Shown here: in pieces, positions 29,601 to 39,970 of the stretch
Layout of the letters: the number at the start of each line of letters is the position of its first letter
How positions within the stretch are numbered: position 1 is the stretch's first letter
DNA from: Nymphalis io
Lineage: Eukaryota > Arthropoda > Insecta > Lepidoptera > Nymphalidae
Assembly (NCBI RefSeq): GCF_905147045.1
Contig: NC_065894.1
Coordinates: 9,151,501-9,215,500 of the forward strand
Length of the DNA: 64,000 nucleotides
Direction: 5' to 3'
Translations under genes and position numbers: made by a program
The notes under the pieces: model-generated
Database searches by the model: none
Told to the model about the DNA's origin: nothing
The model's input: the letters and a program-made list of their open reading frames with translations, nothing else

Positions 29601-32600
29601 GAAATTCACTCGTCATGCCAAAATGTGCTGCATCATCTGGTATAACTTTATACACATTGGCTTACTAGTTTTTCTAGTTACGAATTAGCAAAAAAAAGTC
29701 TCCTTATTTGCCGACACATATTATTTATTAATTCGGATATAAGTCGATTGCTTTTGATTTACCGATTTCGATCACTAATAACTTCTTATTATATCGAAAA
29801 ATTAAAAATAATAAGTATGAAATGTAAACATTTATTTCAAATTACAATAACGGTAGAGCGTCGACATTGCCTTGCGTCAATTGAATATGAAATATAATGT
29901 ATGATTTTTTTATATTATTATTTAAAATAGATGTGACGAGCGCATGATCCACCTGATAGATAATGGTAAAGATACTATAGACATTGACACTATTATTAAT
30001 CATCTTTATACCATAAATTTTACTAGCCCTACCACCGGCTTTGTGCAAGCCCGCCTGGGTAGGTACACCATCAGATATTCTAACGCCAAATAGCAATACT
30101 AAGTATTGTTGTGTTTCGGTTAATGGGTGAGTGAGCCAGTGTAATTACAGGCACAAGGGACATAAAATCTTAGTTATATTTTTTTTATATGCGCCGGGAT
30201 GGCAAATGACTCTACTCCACCTGATGGTAAGTGGTAGTAAAGTCCAAACACGATGACGGCCAGTACAGTACGTGCACGAGAAACATAACATATTAGTTTC
30301 CAAGGTTGGTGGCGCATTGGCGAAGGAATGGTTAATGTTTCTTAAAATGCCGATTTCTATGGTCGGCTGAGTCATTTACCATCAGATGGCCAATCTTTTC
30401 GTACGCCTACTTTATAAAAAAAAGTCAGTTGTCATTGCGATTGGGTGTATAGTATAGAAGTGCAGCGCCCTCTAGTAGCGAGCTATGAAAACCTATATGT
30501 CTAATAATATATCTATATAAGGTATGTAATTATTTTTGTTTACTTGGTAATTAAAAAATATACATTTTTTTTAATTATATTATTTAATTAATATAAGTAT
30601 TAATATTATACATATATATTATTTATGATAAACAACTGATGTGTATGAATATAAAAAAATAATATTGTTTACGTATCTAAACAGTTGATGCAATTACACA
30701 TTTAATTGATTTAAAAACTTGAAATAGTCATTATTATCTCATACTTGATTGTCCTATTATGTAATTATTTACCTGCCATGTTGTCTATGTATCTGTTAAT
30801 ATGTATACATATAGCATGTTTCCTTAGTTACTTGTCAATGCTAAGAAATGTAAGAGAAGGCAAAGGAAATATTCAAATGTAAAACAAAACATTTATTTTT
30901 ATCCCGAAAAAGATTGAAACTTAAGTCGATTGAATGATTTTAACGATAATGCCCCCCCCCCATAGGAATCCCCGTAGATTCGCAAAACTGTCCGGAATGA
31001 GCCCATTCCCATTATCTGTCGATAGGATCACCTCGATTATCATACAATTTGTTACATATTAAATAAAAAGATATTTATAAAAAAAGTATAACTTTATTTT
31101 AAATAAGATAACCCGTGATTTGCAATCAATATTATAAAGTACCTATATATTTTGTATTATATAATTATATTGAAATATCAAATAATATCGATATGTAACG
31201 TATATATATTCCTTTTAAAGTAATATTAATTAAGCCTGAATCACACTATCAATAACGAACATTGAACCCATTTAATGATGAAAGTTTTAAGTAAATTTAA
31301 AACAAAGTGTGACGCATTTTCGTGTATTGAGTAATGAATTAGGTATGTCATCTATTGACGTCAATCGAAACAAGCAAATATTTCATTTATATACGTACAT
31401 TTATTTAGAACTAAAGAAAAATTGACTATCATAAATTAATTCACAGCAAATACTTCCATTGTTTAGGTGGTTTTCTGTTTCTGTTATAATTACAGTAATA
31501 TGAATCCAATTGTCCTTATGCTAGACAATGCCCCCTTTTAGGTACTATTAGAGATAATTTGAGTTCAAACGGTGACGCTCCACTTTAGATTAACGAATAC
31601 GAGTCCAAAACTAATTAACATACATATATGCTTATCCTTATAAAAAGTACAAGTTTATTACCCTAACATTAAAACGCTGCTCCAATGCGGGTTGGTGGAA
31701 TACACATGTAGTAGAATTTCAGTGAAATTAGACACATGCAGGTGATGTTGATGTTTTCCTTCACCGTCAAGCACGAGGTGAATTATAAAACCTTCTTCTC
31801 AAAAATGGAGAGAAGGCCTTAGCCCAGCAGTGGGACATTCACAGGCTCTTACTACACTATAAATGAAATGATTTTATATTATGAATATAATATGTAAAGC
31901 TAATGCTGTCGTAAGAAATGGCAGTATTGATGTTTTGTTTTATATCGTAGATCGATCTCCCAGTTTCTAAAACGCTGTTAAAAATCAGATTTGCTAATTG
32001 AACTGCTAAATAAATAATTAAATAATTGAAATGCTGAACGTACATTGGTTGCCTATTGCGCTTTCAACTGTCATCGACCAATGGCTATTCAGATTAAAGT
32101 TAAATAGTTAATCTGACTTTAATCAACGTTTCAAGAAATGGAGGTTAGTCTATTATTATTATTTTAAGTTCGTTTTAATAATTGTTACATTACTATATTA
32201 ACACGATTATCCATACTTGTATACTAATATTATAAATACGAAAGTAAGTCGGTCTGGTAGGACCGTTGCGCTTTCACGGCTAAACCACTTAACTGATTAT
32301 GATGAAATTTGGTTTGAAGGAAGGCTTAGACCTCACGGAAGGACAAAGGCTTTTTTTTACCTAACACTGCCCCCTCTAAACTAGTGAAATGTATATGTGT
32401 GACAGGTTTTTTAATAAATTGTCAGATTCGACTGTCAATCACAATATGACGACGTTTTTCATATAATACGTGTTGATAACAATGACATCCGTATTCATTG
32501 CTATATAAATAACAGATCATATGCATTATTTCGATAACAGAACAGGCAATGTAAACATTATTCATTTATGACCAACGAATGATGTCAAAGATTGGATATC

Positions 32601-35600
32601 GTCACGCGATTTTAATATAAGAAAACAGGGATATACAAGATACAAAGATTAGAAATTAATTTAACCGAACTGCTGATTTACTCATAAAAACATATACTTC
32701 ATTCAAGTTGACAAGCACATTTGAATCACTCATGACTCATATAATAAGATTTAATAAAATATCAAGCTACCAATACGGGATATACATCGAGAAAACCCGA
32801 TAACTCACTTCATTAATAAATGTTCATTTAAATTTGATTTATTTTTACAAATCCTATTTGGCTTATTTTATTTTGATTCAATTAGAATTTACCTTATAAC
32901 TTATGAATAAAAAACGAATAAATCTTATTAAAGAATTCTTAAACAAATTCATTAAGTGGTTGATCGTTAAAATTCTCACGTAGGCGGTCAATTAAAATGT
33001 TTATTATAAGGGTGTTTTAGATATCAACAATACTTTTGTACTTTGTTCGATAAATGAGGAACACGATCTCGTTCGTCAACTCTTATCTGTTATAATAATT
33101 TATATGAAAACAGGTAGATTATTCGTCATCAACAAAATAAATTTAAATAAATATTAAATACAAGAAATCTAATAAACTAAGTGATTTTTTTACTGTTGTT
33201 TCTGGTTTTAGTATGATTATCATAAATTATTAAGGTCCCATTTCAATGTTCTCGTTAATTATAACGGTTTGTAGTCTAATCTTGGTAATTTATTTGTTTA
33301 TTTATCCTTTATAATTATCGTATATAAAATAATCTTAATCGAAAAAAGGTAAATTTTACGATAAACACTTATAAAGTGTATTTGAATAAAAATATTTTGA
33401 TTTGATTGGATAATTCCAATATAACAGATTCGTATATCCTCATCCTCAGTCGATTGGTTAAAATAATATTTTGGCTGCAGTTCTTGGTTTATAGTAAATA
33501 ACAGGAAATATTTACTGTAAACGCAAATATGATAACAGTAAAACCCCGGGTTCCTATAAGCGGTAATAGTTATATAAGATCGGTCTTCGGAAATGATTTT
33601 ATTATGCATCATCACCGAATAGCTGAAACGAACGCTTACTTGCGTTTTTGTTAACTCATTATAATTTCCTGGAATAAATTTTCCTTCAATCCATGATATA
33701 ATTTAATATATACGAACGAAAACATAGAAAAAACGATCACGATTATGCACAATCTCTGAACTTAACTGTTTGAATTGAACTGAAACACTTTGTGAGCCCC
33801 CTGATGATAAGTGGTCACCAACGCCCTTAGACATTGGCATTGTCAGAAATGTCAACCCTCACTTACATAGCCAATGAGCCACCAACCCTGAGAACTAAGA
33901 TTTTATGTCCCTTCTGCCTGTAATTACTGGCTCACTCATCCTTCAAACCGGAACACAACAATATCAAGTACTACTGTTTTGCGGTAGAATATCTGATGAG
34001 TGGGTGGTACCTACCCAGAGGAGCTTGCACTAAGCCCCACCACCAGTAAATAATACTGACTAACAACTGTATATACATACATACAGTACTATACGATAAT
34101 CTTATTGCCGTTCCATCGCATTATGAGTTTTAGGAAATAGAAAGTACCCCTGTGTGCCCACACTCTCTCAGTCAGACAGACAGTATTGTTGTTACCATCA
34201 TAATATACTCCAAAAAAAATTAGTATCGTAATATGTTGTATATTTATATTTATTGGTTATTTAGTGGTTATTTAGTGACTATATAATAGCATAGCAGAGG
34301 ATGTGCGGCTATGTAAATATTTTTTTAATATGATAATTTACGTCAGTAACTCTCTTCGAAAAATAAAGATTGCAAAATATATATATAACAAATAACATAT
34401 AAATAATAACCTTATAAATGGAAACACTTGTTTTTTGGTTTATCTATTTTTCTCGGGAACCCGTAACAACAAATCGACAATTTTTCTCTGCCTAGAGGTT
34501 TATGATTAGGTGTGTGATTTTACTTGGTTGTAGGGCTATGTGAAAGCCTGTCTGGGTAGGTATCACCCACTCATCAGATATTCTATCGCCAATCAGCAAT
34601 ACTTTTTATTGTTGTGTTCCGGTTTGCAGGGAGAGTGAGCGAGTGTAACTACAGGCAAAAGGAACATATATTATTTATTATTTTAAATGTAAGGGATGAG
34701 TCATTTTTCTAAGAGTGCCAATATCAATGGGCGATGGTGAACGGTCTGGCAAATGGGCCACCTTCAGGTGGCTACGTATATGAATTAAAACGGCAAAATC
34801 TATTTTGATCCCATGGAAAAAAACCGCGGGAAATACTAAATTCAGTAATTTTCATGTATAATGTATTTTTTATAAATATGTATTAAAACGTAAATACAAC
34901 ACGTATCTAAGAGAATCATATATATATAAAGTGTTAAATTTCATCGCGGTTAACCTTACTATGACGTCAGAGTGAAAAATGATATAGTCTTACACAACAG
35001 TGAAGGTTAAAAGAATACCTTTACAAACAATAATATCATTATTGTACATCGTATATTATAAATATTATTTAAAAAAAAGTTTGTGTGTTTAGATGTTTGT
35101 TACTTAATAACATTCGAACTAATAGACAGATTAATTAAATTCTGTATGAAAAAAAATATGAAAAAACCAAGACCAGTGGTTCGAACACTTAAATCTTAAC
35201 AGAAGACTGCAAGTTCAAGCCCGGGCAAGAACAAGTGAAATTAATCCTAGCCTTTCTCGAACGGAGATGCGGCTTAGCACTGAATACTTTTTTATTTACT
35301 TGTAATTGAACAAAAAATACTTCCTATAAAAGTTTAAGTGTTACGAAGGGAGTGTTAACGTCTTTATATTTTATGACGTACATTATAAAAGGAACGATAA
35401 CTTAATATTATTTCGTTACAAATAAAAAGTACGCACGTATTTCATTATAAAAACAGTTATTTCCGACTAAAAAAAAAGCGTGATCTTACGTAGTAGCGTT
35501 TTTTCTAATACGTAATTAAATAAGGCGTATATAAAATTGAACGTTACTATCATTAATGCTTTTAATATAAGGCAATTACTTTAAAAACTTAATAGCAATA

Positions 35601-36631
35601 GACATACTTTAAGGCATACTCGTACTAAGTACTCTTAATATTATATATAGTACAGATAAATACAAAATGTAAGTCACTTTTCTCTGTCTTATTAACAGAC
35701 TTCAAAAAGAGGACGAGGTCATATATATTTATTGTTGTATATATGTAATAAAATAAATCCTCACCTGAAAGCACCTCTCTTCTTGTGGACTCAGCTTCTT
35801 CAATATTGTGCCCTGGTCTGGCCCAGCCTTGAAGTTTCCCTGGTGACCAGCCAACTGCACCCAGGGATATCGTTGCTTTTTGTAGGTTTGGAAGAACGGT
35901 GTCCATTGCACTATGTTCCGGAGCTTCCTCCATCTCTCCGATTGCTGAAAGAAGAATAGAAAAACATTTTTGATTTTTGCTTTGTTTTTTCTTTTCTTTA
36001 TTAAACACACGATAAATATCGCTTACATTAATTCATCTTAATAAGCTGAAAACGTCATTCACTTCAAAGTTTTATTCACAGAGTCAAATGAAAAGTTGTT
36101 TTGAATGAATGATAAAAATATAACGTCATAAGGTTTTTTAATTACCAAAAAGTATTTAATGGGAAGGAGGAAAAAGAAAGTTATATTTTTCAAGGAAATT
36201 TATAAAAATAGCTCATTTTAACTTTGAAATATTGAGATATTAAAAACCAAAGTTCATATTAAGATGTCAAGATATTAACATATAAACCGATAACGGTAGC
36301 AATGAATATCTTGACCGTGAAAATAACGGTGAAGGTTGCTTTTTGCAATCAGGACAAAAAGCGGAAAATGCGATTGAGCTTATTGTAACATTGAGAGTAA
36401 CAGACGCTTGCAATCATATATATTAATTATTAATGACCGATAACATGAGAAGAACCTCGAAAACAATATCGTTTCCTTATTTATGCAATGAGCATTCAAA
36501 AAAGGAACATGTTCTATGGTATCTTTTTTATATTTAAAATATTAACAAACCTTTTTAGGTTTCAGAACGTACACGCAGTACACAACATCCATAAAATCTT
36601 TGATCCGAAAACATATGTCACCGGAATACAT
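26269..36631 (-). CDS. IP3K: Inositol 1,4,5-trisphosphate 3-kinase (gene span; exons listed separately)
   Basis: Complement of the join 26269-26616, 26840-27091, 28347-28474, 29279-29351, 35765-35944 and 36551-36631. All introns are GT-AG and all phases match, giving 353 residues. The enzyme uses ATP to phosphorylate Ins(1,4,5)P3 at the 3-OH to give Ins(1,3,4,5)P4, modulating Ca2+ signalling. Visible landmarks: the calmodulin-binding helix region RWRKLRNIVQW; the substrate and catalytic motif P-C-V-M-D-C-K-V-G; TKPRYMIWRETISSTATLGF; SSLLFVHD; and WMIDFAKT with its metal-binding Asp. The five 3' exons are secure. The first exon is my reading of unlisted sequence and rests on phase, start context and promoter position. 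The gene converges with ork1, the two stops being 1.3 kb apart. Paralogues exist in flies, so which IP3K this is remains open. Confidence 0.93.
26840..27091 (-). CDS. IP3K: IP3K coding exon 5 (kinase core)
   Basis: 84 codons in phase 0 on both sides: DMYEKMIQIDPKAPSEEEHR, then VTKPRYMIWRETISSTATLG and FKTTKTREQILEAF. These are among the most conserved stretches of the family. Donor GTC/GTAAGT, acceptor TTTTTCCAG. Confidence 0.96.
27923..28279 (-). repeat. SINE family C, tRNA-derived, full length
   Basis: On the - strand it starts with a tRNA-like head (TGCCTCATTGGTTTAGTGGC) whose B box GGTTCAATTCC lies at 28216-28226. The body then passes GAGTTCAGG-type sequence to GGCCGAAATCGGTCTGGAGG. It sits in an IP3K intron. 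Other copies: 43932-44300, 49497-49852 and part of 46660-46785. Confidence 0.85.
28347..28474 (-). CDS. IP3K: IP3K coding exon 4 (catalytic P-x-x-x-D-x-K-x-G motif)
   Basis: Too short for an ORF listing but clear on the - strand: YLQLQDLLSDFDCP, then VMDCKVGVRTYLEEELAKAK and TKLRK. The D-C-K-V-G stretch is the family's ATP/substrate-binding signature. Acceptor TGTACAG, donor AAA/GTGAGT. The first codon is completed by the last C of the upstream exon (C/TG, Leu). Confidence 0.95.
29069..29217 (-). repeat. SINE family B fragment
   Basis: Reverse complement of the SINE B body: GTAGAATTTCAGTAAAATGAG, then TTCACCGCTGAGCAAG, then CATGAAAATTCAATGG. It lies just downstream of IP3K exon 3 within the intron. 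Confidence 0.75.
29279..29351 (-). CDS. IP3K: IP3K coding exon 3
   Basis: 73 bases encode LLMKDILRPFVPEYKGQVTC and EDGE, the segment that in the family follows the calmodulin-binding region. Acceptor TTGTTTCAG. The donor GTATCC is weak but is required by frame, by the next exon and by homology. Confidence 0.93.
29934..30422 (+). repeat. SINE family A, head-to-head pair, invaded by a LINE 3' end
   Basis: About 29934-30000 is a reversed, diverged 3' piece of SINE A (GACGAGCGCATGATCCACC). From about 30008 a forward copy runs CCCTACCACCGGCTTTGTGC to CTTAGTT at 30175. It then resumes at about 30274-30422 after a LINE fragment and ends GCCTACTTTATAAAAAAAA. It lies in the largest IP3K intron. Confidence 0.8.
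30176..30272 (-). mobile_element. LINE 3'-end fragment inserted in SINE A
   Basis: The reverse complement matches the last 95 or so bases of the 10800-12542 LINE: CTGTACTGGCCGTC, the hairpin with CCACTTACCATCAGGTGG, TTTGCCATCCCGGCGCATAT and an A-rich end. Related 25-mers flank it (30151-30175 and 30274-30298, 20 of 25 identical), read as an aged target-site duplication. Confidence 0.85.
30423..31675 (-). other. IP3K intron, gene-free; C9 run
   Basis: AT-rich intron. A run of nine C at about 30952-30960 and a CRE palindrome TGACGTCA at 31356-31363 are the only notable short signals. Confidence 0.5.
31676..31853 (+). repeat. SINE family B copy with inverted 5' part
   Basis: 31676-31789 is SINE B body in reverse (GCTGCTCCAATGCGGGTTGG to AGGTGAATTATAAA). 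From about 31790 the SINE 3' part follows forward (CCTTCTTCTCAAAA, GGCCTTAGCCCAGCAGTGGG). The pattern is inverted 5' piece plus forward 3' piece. Confidence 0.8.
32213..32395. repeat. Dispersed lepidopteran repeat, LINE/MITE tail type
   Basis: Contains TACTAATATTATAAATACG and TGATGAAATTTGG, sequence that recurs in variants at 41440, 47690, 50745, 57828 and 61268. The family is not identified; an RTE-like 3' end is one possibility. Confidence 0.5.
33793..34047 (-). repeat. SINE family A, near full length
   Basis: GTGGTCACCAACGCCC, then GCCACCAACCCTGAG, then GAGTGGGTGGTACCTACCC, ending CCCCACCACCAG. It lies in the large IP3K intron. Confidence 0.85.
34531..34775 (+). repeat. SINE family A, diverged copy
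   Basis: GTAGGGCTATGTGAAAGCC to GGGCCACCTTCAGGTGG, with a short internal loss around 34670-34690. Confidence 0.75.
35167..35258 (+). repeat. SINE family B head fragment
   Basis: Degraded tRNA-like head: ACCAGTGGTTCGAACAC, AAATCTTAACAGAAGACTGC, and a B-box-like GTTCAAGCCCGG. Confidence 0.6.
35765..35944 (-). CDS. IP3K: IP3K coding exon 2 (calmodulin-binding region and core start)
   Basis: 60 codons, phase 0 at both ends: QSERWRKLRNIVQWTPFFQT, then YKKQRYPWVQLAGHQGNFKA and TILKKLSPQEERCFQ. The W-R-K-L-R-N-I-V-Q-W helix matches the known calmodulin-binding segment of IP3Ks. Acceptor TTCTTTCAG at 35945-35953, donor CAG/GTGAGG. Confidence 0.95.
36551..36631 (-). CDS. IP3K: IP3K first coding exon, proposed
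   Basis: Read from the - strand: ATG at 36631-36629 with GAAA before it, then 27 codons beginning MYSGDICFRIKDFMD and ending YVLKPKK at AAG/GTTTGT. Splicing to exon 2 is in phase 0 and gives KPKK-QSERW. The inferred 5' leader back to the initiator at about 36801 contains no ATG, unusual for 170 AT-rich bases. I have no homolog for these residues, so the assignment is structural inference. Confidence 0.6.
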
Positions 36632-36798
36632 TTTCACGCACACAACACAAACACTTTAGTTAACAATAATTTCAAAATTACACACCGATTAGTATGTAAT
36701 GAAGTCACTAACAGATAATGGAACAGTTAAAAAATTACGAAATTCGAAATTCAAATTTTGGCGGTAATGCAACCACGATGTTTAATCCGCTATTATAC

Positions 36799-36897
36799 AC
36801 TGAGACACAAAAGCGCTACATCGCCAATATAAGCGTACGTAATATTATCTGACTCAGTGGCAGTTAGGTGAAACCGCAGCGGGCAGTTATGACGTCA
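36799..36897 (-). promoter_or_regulatory. Candidate IP3K promoter with initiator, AP-1-like and CRE sites
   Basis: On the - strand: the CRE palindrome TGACGTCA at 36897-36890, an AP-1-like site (TGACTCAG on the + strand near 36850), then an initiator-like TCAGT at 36803-36799, all in a GC-richer patch upstream of the proposed first exon. Function is inferred. Confidence 0.4.
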
Positions 36898-38329
36898 ATG
36901 TAATGCGACCTATGTAAAATTGTCTTATTGGTGGAATACCGGATTGGCCCGTCTACTGGGCTACATTTACATACATTATTCGCAATATCTAAATAGAATT
37001 GTTAGAAATGTACTATATAATTTCAAATTAATTTATAATATATCAAAATTATGTTATCTGTGGAAGACTCGCTGTTTAAAGTCGCTCATATTCGTTTATT
37101 TATAATGTTTTCTCTTTCATGGTAATTTGATGATGCTAACGCATTATTGGTTGCCTTACATTTGTATATTAAATTATGCAAGAAAGAAACATTTATTTAA
37201 CACTAGTTGTGCCCTTTGATTAACTTTTATCAACCCTCTATTTTCCCAAGTGAATCACTAATAATTCGTTTTATTACAAATAAATATATGAATTCATAAA
37301 AACATAATTTGTAAACATTAAAAGAAATAGAAATATAAAAACTTGAAGCGGTAAGGTTTGTGAACGGGTTGACTAAACATTTGTTGAGGTAAATCGATGG
37401 TAATTCTGGTTGGGTTCAATACATATATCAAATACTTTGTTTCATATAAAATGAATAGGTTATGAATAATTTTAGATAAATATATTTGATTCATCATTAA
37501 TCGTTCCCGATTCGCTCTATTACAATATTTTACCATTTTTAACTTGAAGGTTTTACTCCTTTATAAGTGTGCCATATAAATAGAACGAGAGTGAAGGATC
37601 TTGAAGAGGAAAAATCTGCTTCTATTGGGATTTTAAGGATGAATATTCATCAGGTCAGGTCGGGTATGTGTATTACTAATCATATATTACACCAACTATC
37701 TACTATATCATTTAATCTGTTATGCCATCTTGTATAAGCCCAGCTTCGTCATATTATAATACCATTGAGTAAATCTAGGACGAGGCTTTATGATGAAGTG
37801 GGGATGAATGTTAGAAAGACATGGCAGATCTGTTGTTGTCTTCATAAGAAATTAAGTTTTTTTTAAAAAATTACAAGGAACAAAGGGCTCTTCGTTTAAA
37901 CAAGAAGGTTTTGAACGTTTTATATTAAACACAAGTTTAGTCGATTTTTTGTACATGATAAACAAATCGGTGATTGTAAAATACTAATTAAAAACATTAG
38001 CATATATACATCACTAAATCAATTTTGGATTATATACTTAATCTAATTTATATATATATATATATAAATAATATTATAAAAAATACCAAAAATTGTTAAC
38101 AGAATAAATGAATTGATGACAGGCGATAGCATAATCAAATAAGACTGCTACTATAGAAATATAACGAGAACACTCGACCGGAAGACAGCGACTCATTGCA
38201 AATGTTAGGATTGACAGTAAATTGGCAAGCTTGTTTGTAATATCATTAAAAAATTGCAATAGTCAGGAAAAAAACCATCAACATGACGTGCGAGATACCA
38301 CGCCATTATTGCGTTTGTCAGTAACTACT
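36898..38329. other. Gene-free stretch upstream of IP3K
   Basis: AT-rich; no exon, RNA gene or recognised repeat found on either strand. Confidence 0.5.
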
Positions 38330-38400
38330 TACATCTATCACATTAACTACACTAGATCTTTCTTGTGACCTTACGTTTCAATCCATCTGCTTTGCCCTCA

Positions 38401-38690
38401 CTAGAGTTTAGACACCATTTTTTTTGTCGCTGGTAAAACGCATTTACGCGTTTCCTCCGCGTGCCTCGCCAGCGCCGAGCATATGCCGGAATACCCACTA
38501 AAAACCAGTGATACCCTCTCCGCCTCTTCAGGAGACGTCACGGGATCGCTTGGGCAAATGGCGACCATGTCTTTCCAACACCTCTCGTTACCGATCATGG
38601 CGCTTACCACGCTTAGCAGCGAGAGGTCTCTGCCTACGATAGTCGCTAGAGAATGACGCTGAGACTCCCATGCGGCACACGAGCTAAGAC
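38401..38690 (-). pseudogene. R1-clade non-LTR reverse transcriptase, C-terminal fragment
   Basis: The - strand reads LSSCAAWESQRHSLATIVGR, DLSLLSVVSAMIGNERCWKD, MVAIC and then PEEAERVS. This is the C-terminal tail typical of R1-type LINE proteins (C-P-A-W-x-x-x-R, D-L-S-L, E-A-E-R). It is GC-rich against its surroundings, 5'-truncated, and followed by a likely 3' UTR to about 38275. The family is recognised by pattern only. Confidence 0.75.
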
Positions 38691-39393
38691 GGCCCTGTTG
38701 TAAATGACGTAAATCTTAACTGTAAATTGCAAGCACAGCTAAGTTTCGCTTAATTTCGGATGATATTCTGGCATATTAGTTTCGATTTGTGCAGCGTGGT
38801 GGAACAAGCTCCTAACCGTTTTCTCAAAAGTAGAAGAATCCTTTGAGTAGCAGTAGGTTGTATTTGCCTGGCTGGTAATAGACAGAGCCTGTAAATTGCC
38901 CTTGCTAAAAGACAAGATTAAACGTTAGGGAGAGCTCATTGTCAATTATACAAATATTGATAATAATTTATGAGTTAAAAATCTAATAAACGTACAAACA
39001 AATATTACGCTCACTTTGCAATGATAAATATCATCTATTACATCTATTACTACATATGGAGCTTATGGGCAAATTGTTACTAGATGTTTAATCATTCTAC
39101 GTCCAATATATGATATATATGTATAAATATGCTGTAATACTAGAAGATACTGTTGATCTTGACATTTTTAAGATGTACATTAGAAGCCGCGTTAGAAGTA
39201 ACAACACTTAACATTTTAGATAACACTTAAAGACACAAATCTAGCAAGGGCGTATAATAATGGGCGCAAAATGATGTACAAAAGAGAATACATTTAGCCG
39301 TAACGTAAGTACAACAAACGTTACTTAAAACAAAAATTCATATTGTATCTGATTTATTTATATTAGTTCCACTGATGTTAGGTGTCATCATCG

Positions 39394-39592
39394 CCAATAG
39401 ATAAGGGCATTGTATTCGTCATTCCTTACATAGCCAAAGCGCCACCAACCGTCGGAGCTAAGAAGTTATGTCTCTTGTGCCTGTATTTACACTGGCTCAC
39501 TCGACCTTTAAATGGGAACACAACAATCCTAAACAGTGCTGAGCACCTACCTAGACGGGCTTGCACATATCCTTACTATCAAATGATTGTAG
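39394..39592 (-). repeat. SINE family A, diverged copy
   Basis: GCGCCACCAACCGTCGGAGC, then CACTGGCTCACTCGACC, then CCTACCTAGACGGGCTTGC. Both ends are lost. Confidence 0.8.
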
Positions 39593-39787
39593 AACCTACT
39601 ATATTTTTCATCAAATGTTCAATTATTTATTTGACTTCAATAGTTTAGTCGTCAACTGTAAGACACGGCTTGTAAATATGTAATTTTAACGTATATATTA
39701 CGCTAACTTCAATAAACAATATCGACCCTTATATTCTTAAAAAAACTTACAAAACCAGTAACTTCCCCCAAATATTTCACTACTTAC

Positions 39788-39806
39788 CATAATTAGACCG
39801 CCATTC
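39788..39806 (-). other. Possible 19-nt IP3K microexon
   Basis: On the - strand CTTCGCTCTTACAG precedes and GTAAGT follows a 19-base segment. Joined between ATGGA (59276-59280) and IP3K exon 2 it keeps frame, giving MENGGLIM before QSERW. I found it by looking for such matches, so chance is a real alternative. Confidence 0.2.
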
Positions 39807-39844
39807 CTGTAAGAGCGAAGGTTAGACCTTATCACCCCATGCTA

Positions 39845-39970
39845 CTTCACTGTTGGTGGATGTACAAAGAATTTCATGCAGGTTTCACCTTCACCGCCGA
39901 GCACGAGTTGAATTATAAAGTCAAATCAAGCACGTCAAAATTCAGTGGCGCTAGCTCGGATATGAATACG
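39845..39970 (-). repeat. SINE family B fragment
   Basis: Reverse SINE B body: ATTTCATGCAGGTTTCACC, then GCCGAGCACGAGTTGAATTA, then AAAATTCAGTGGCGCTAGC. Confidence 0.75.
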
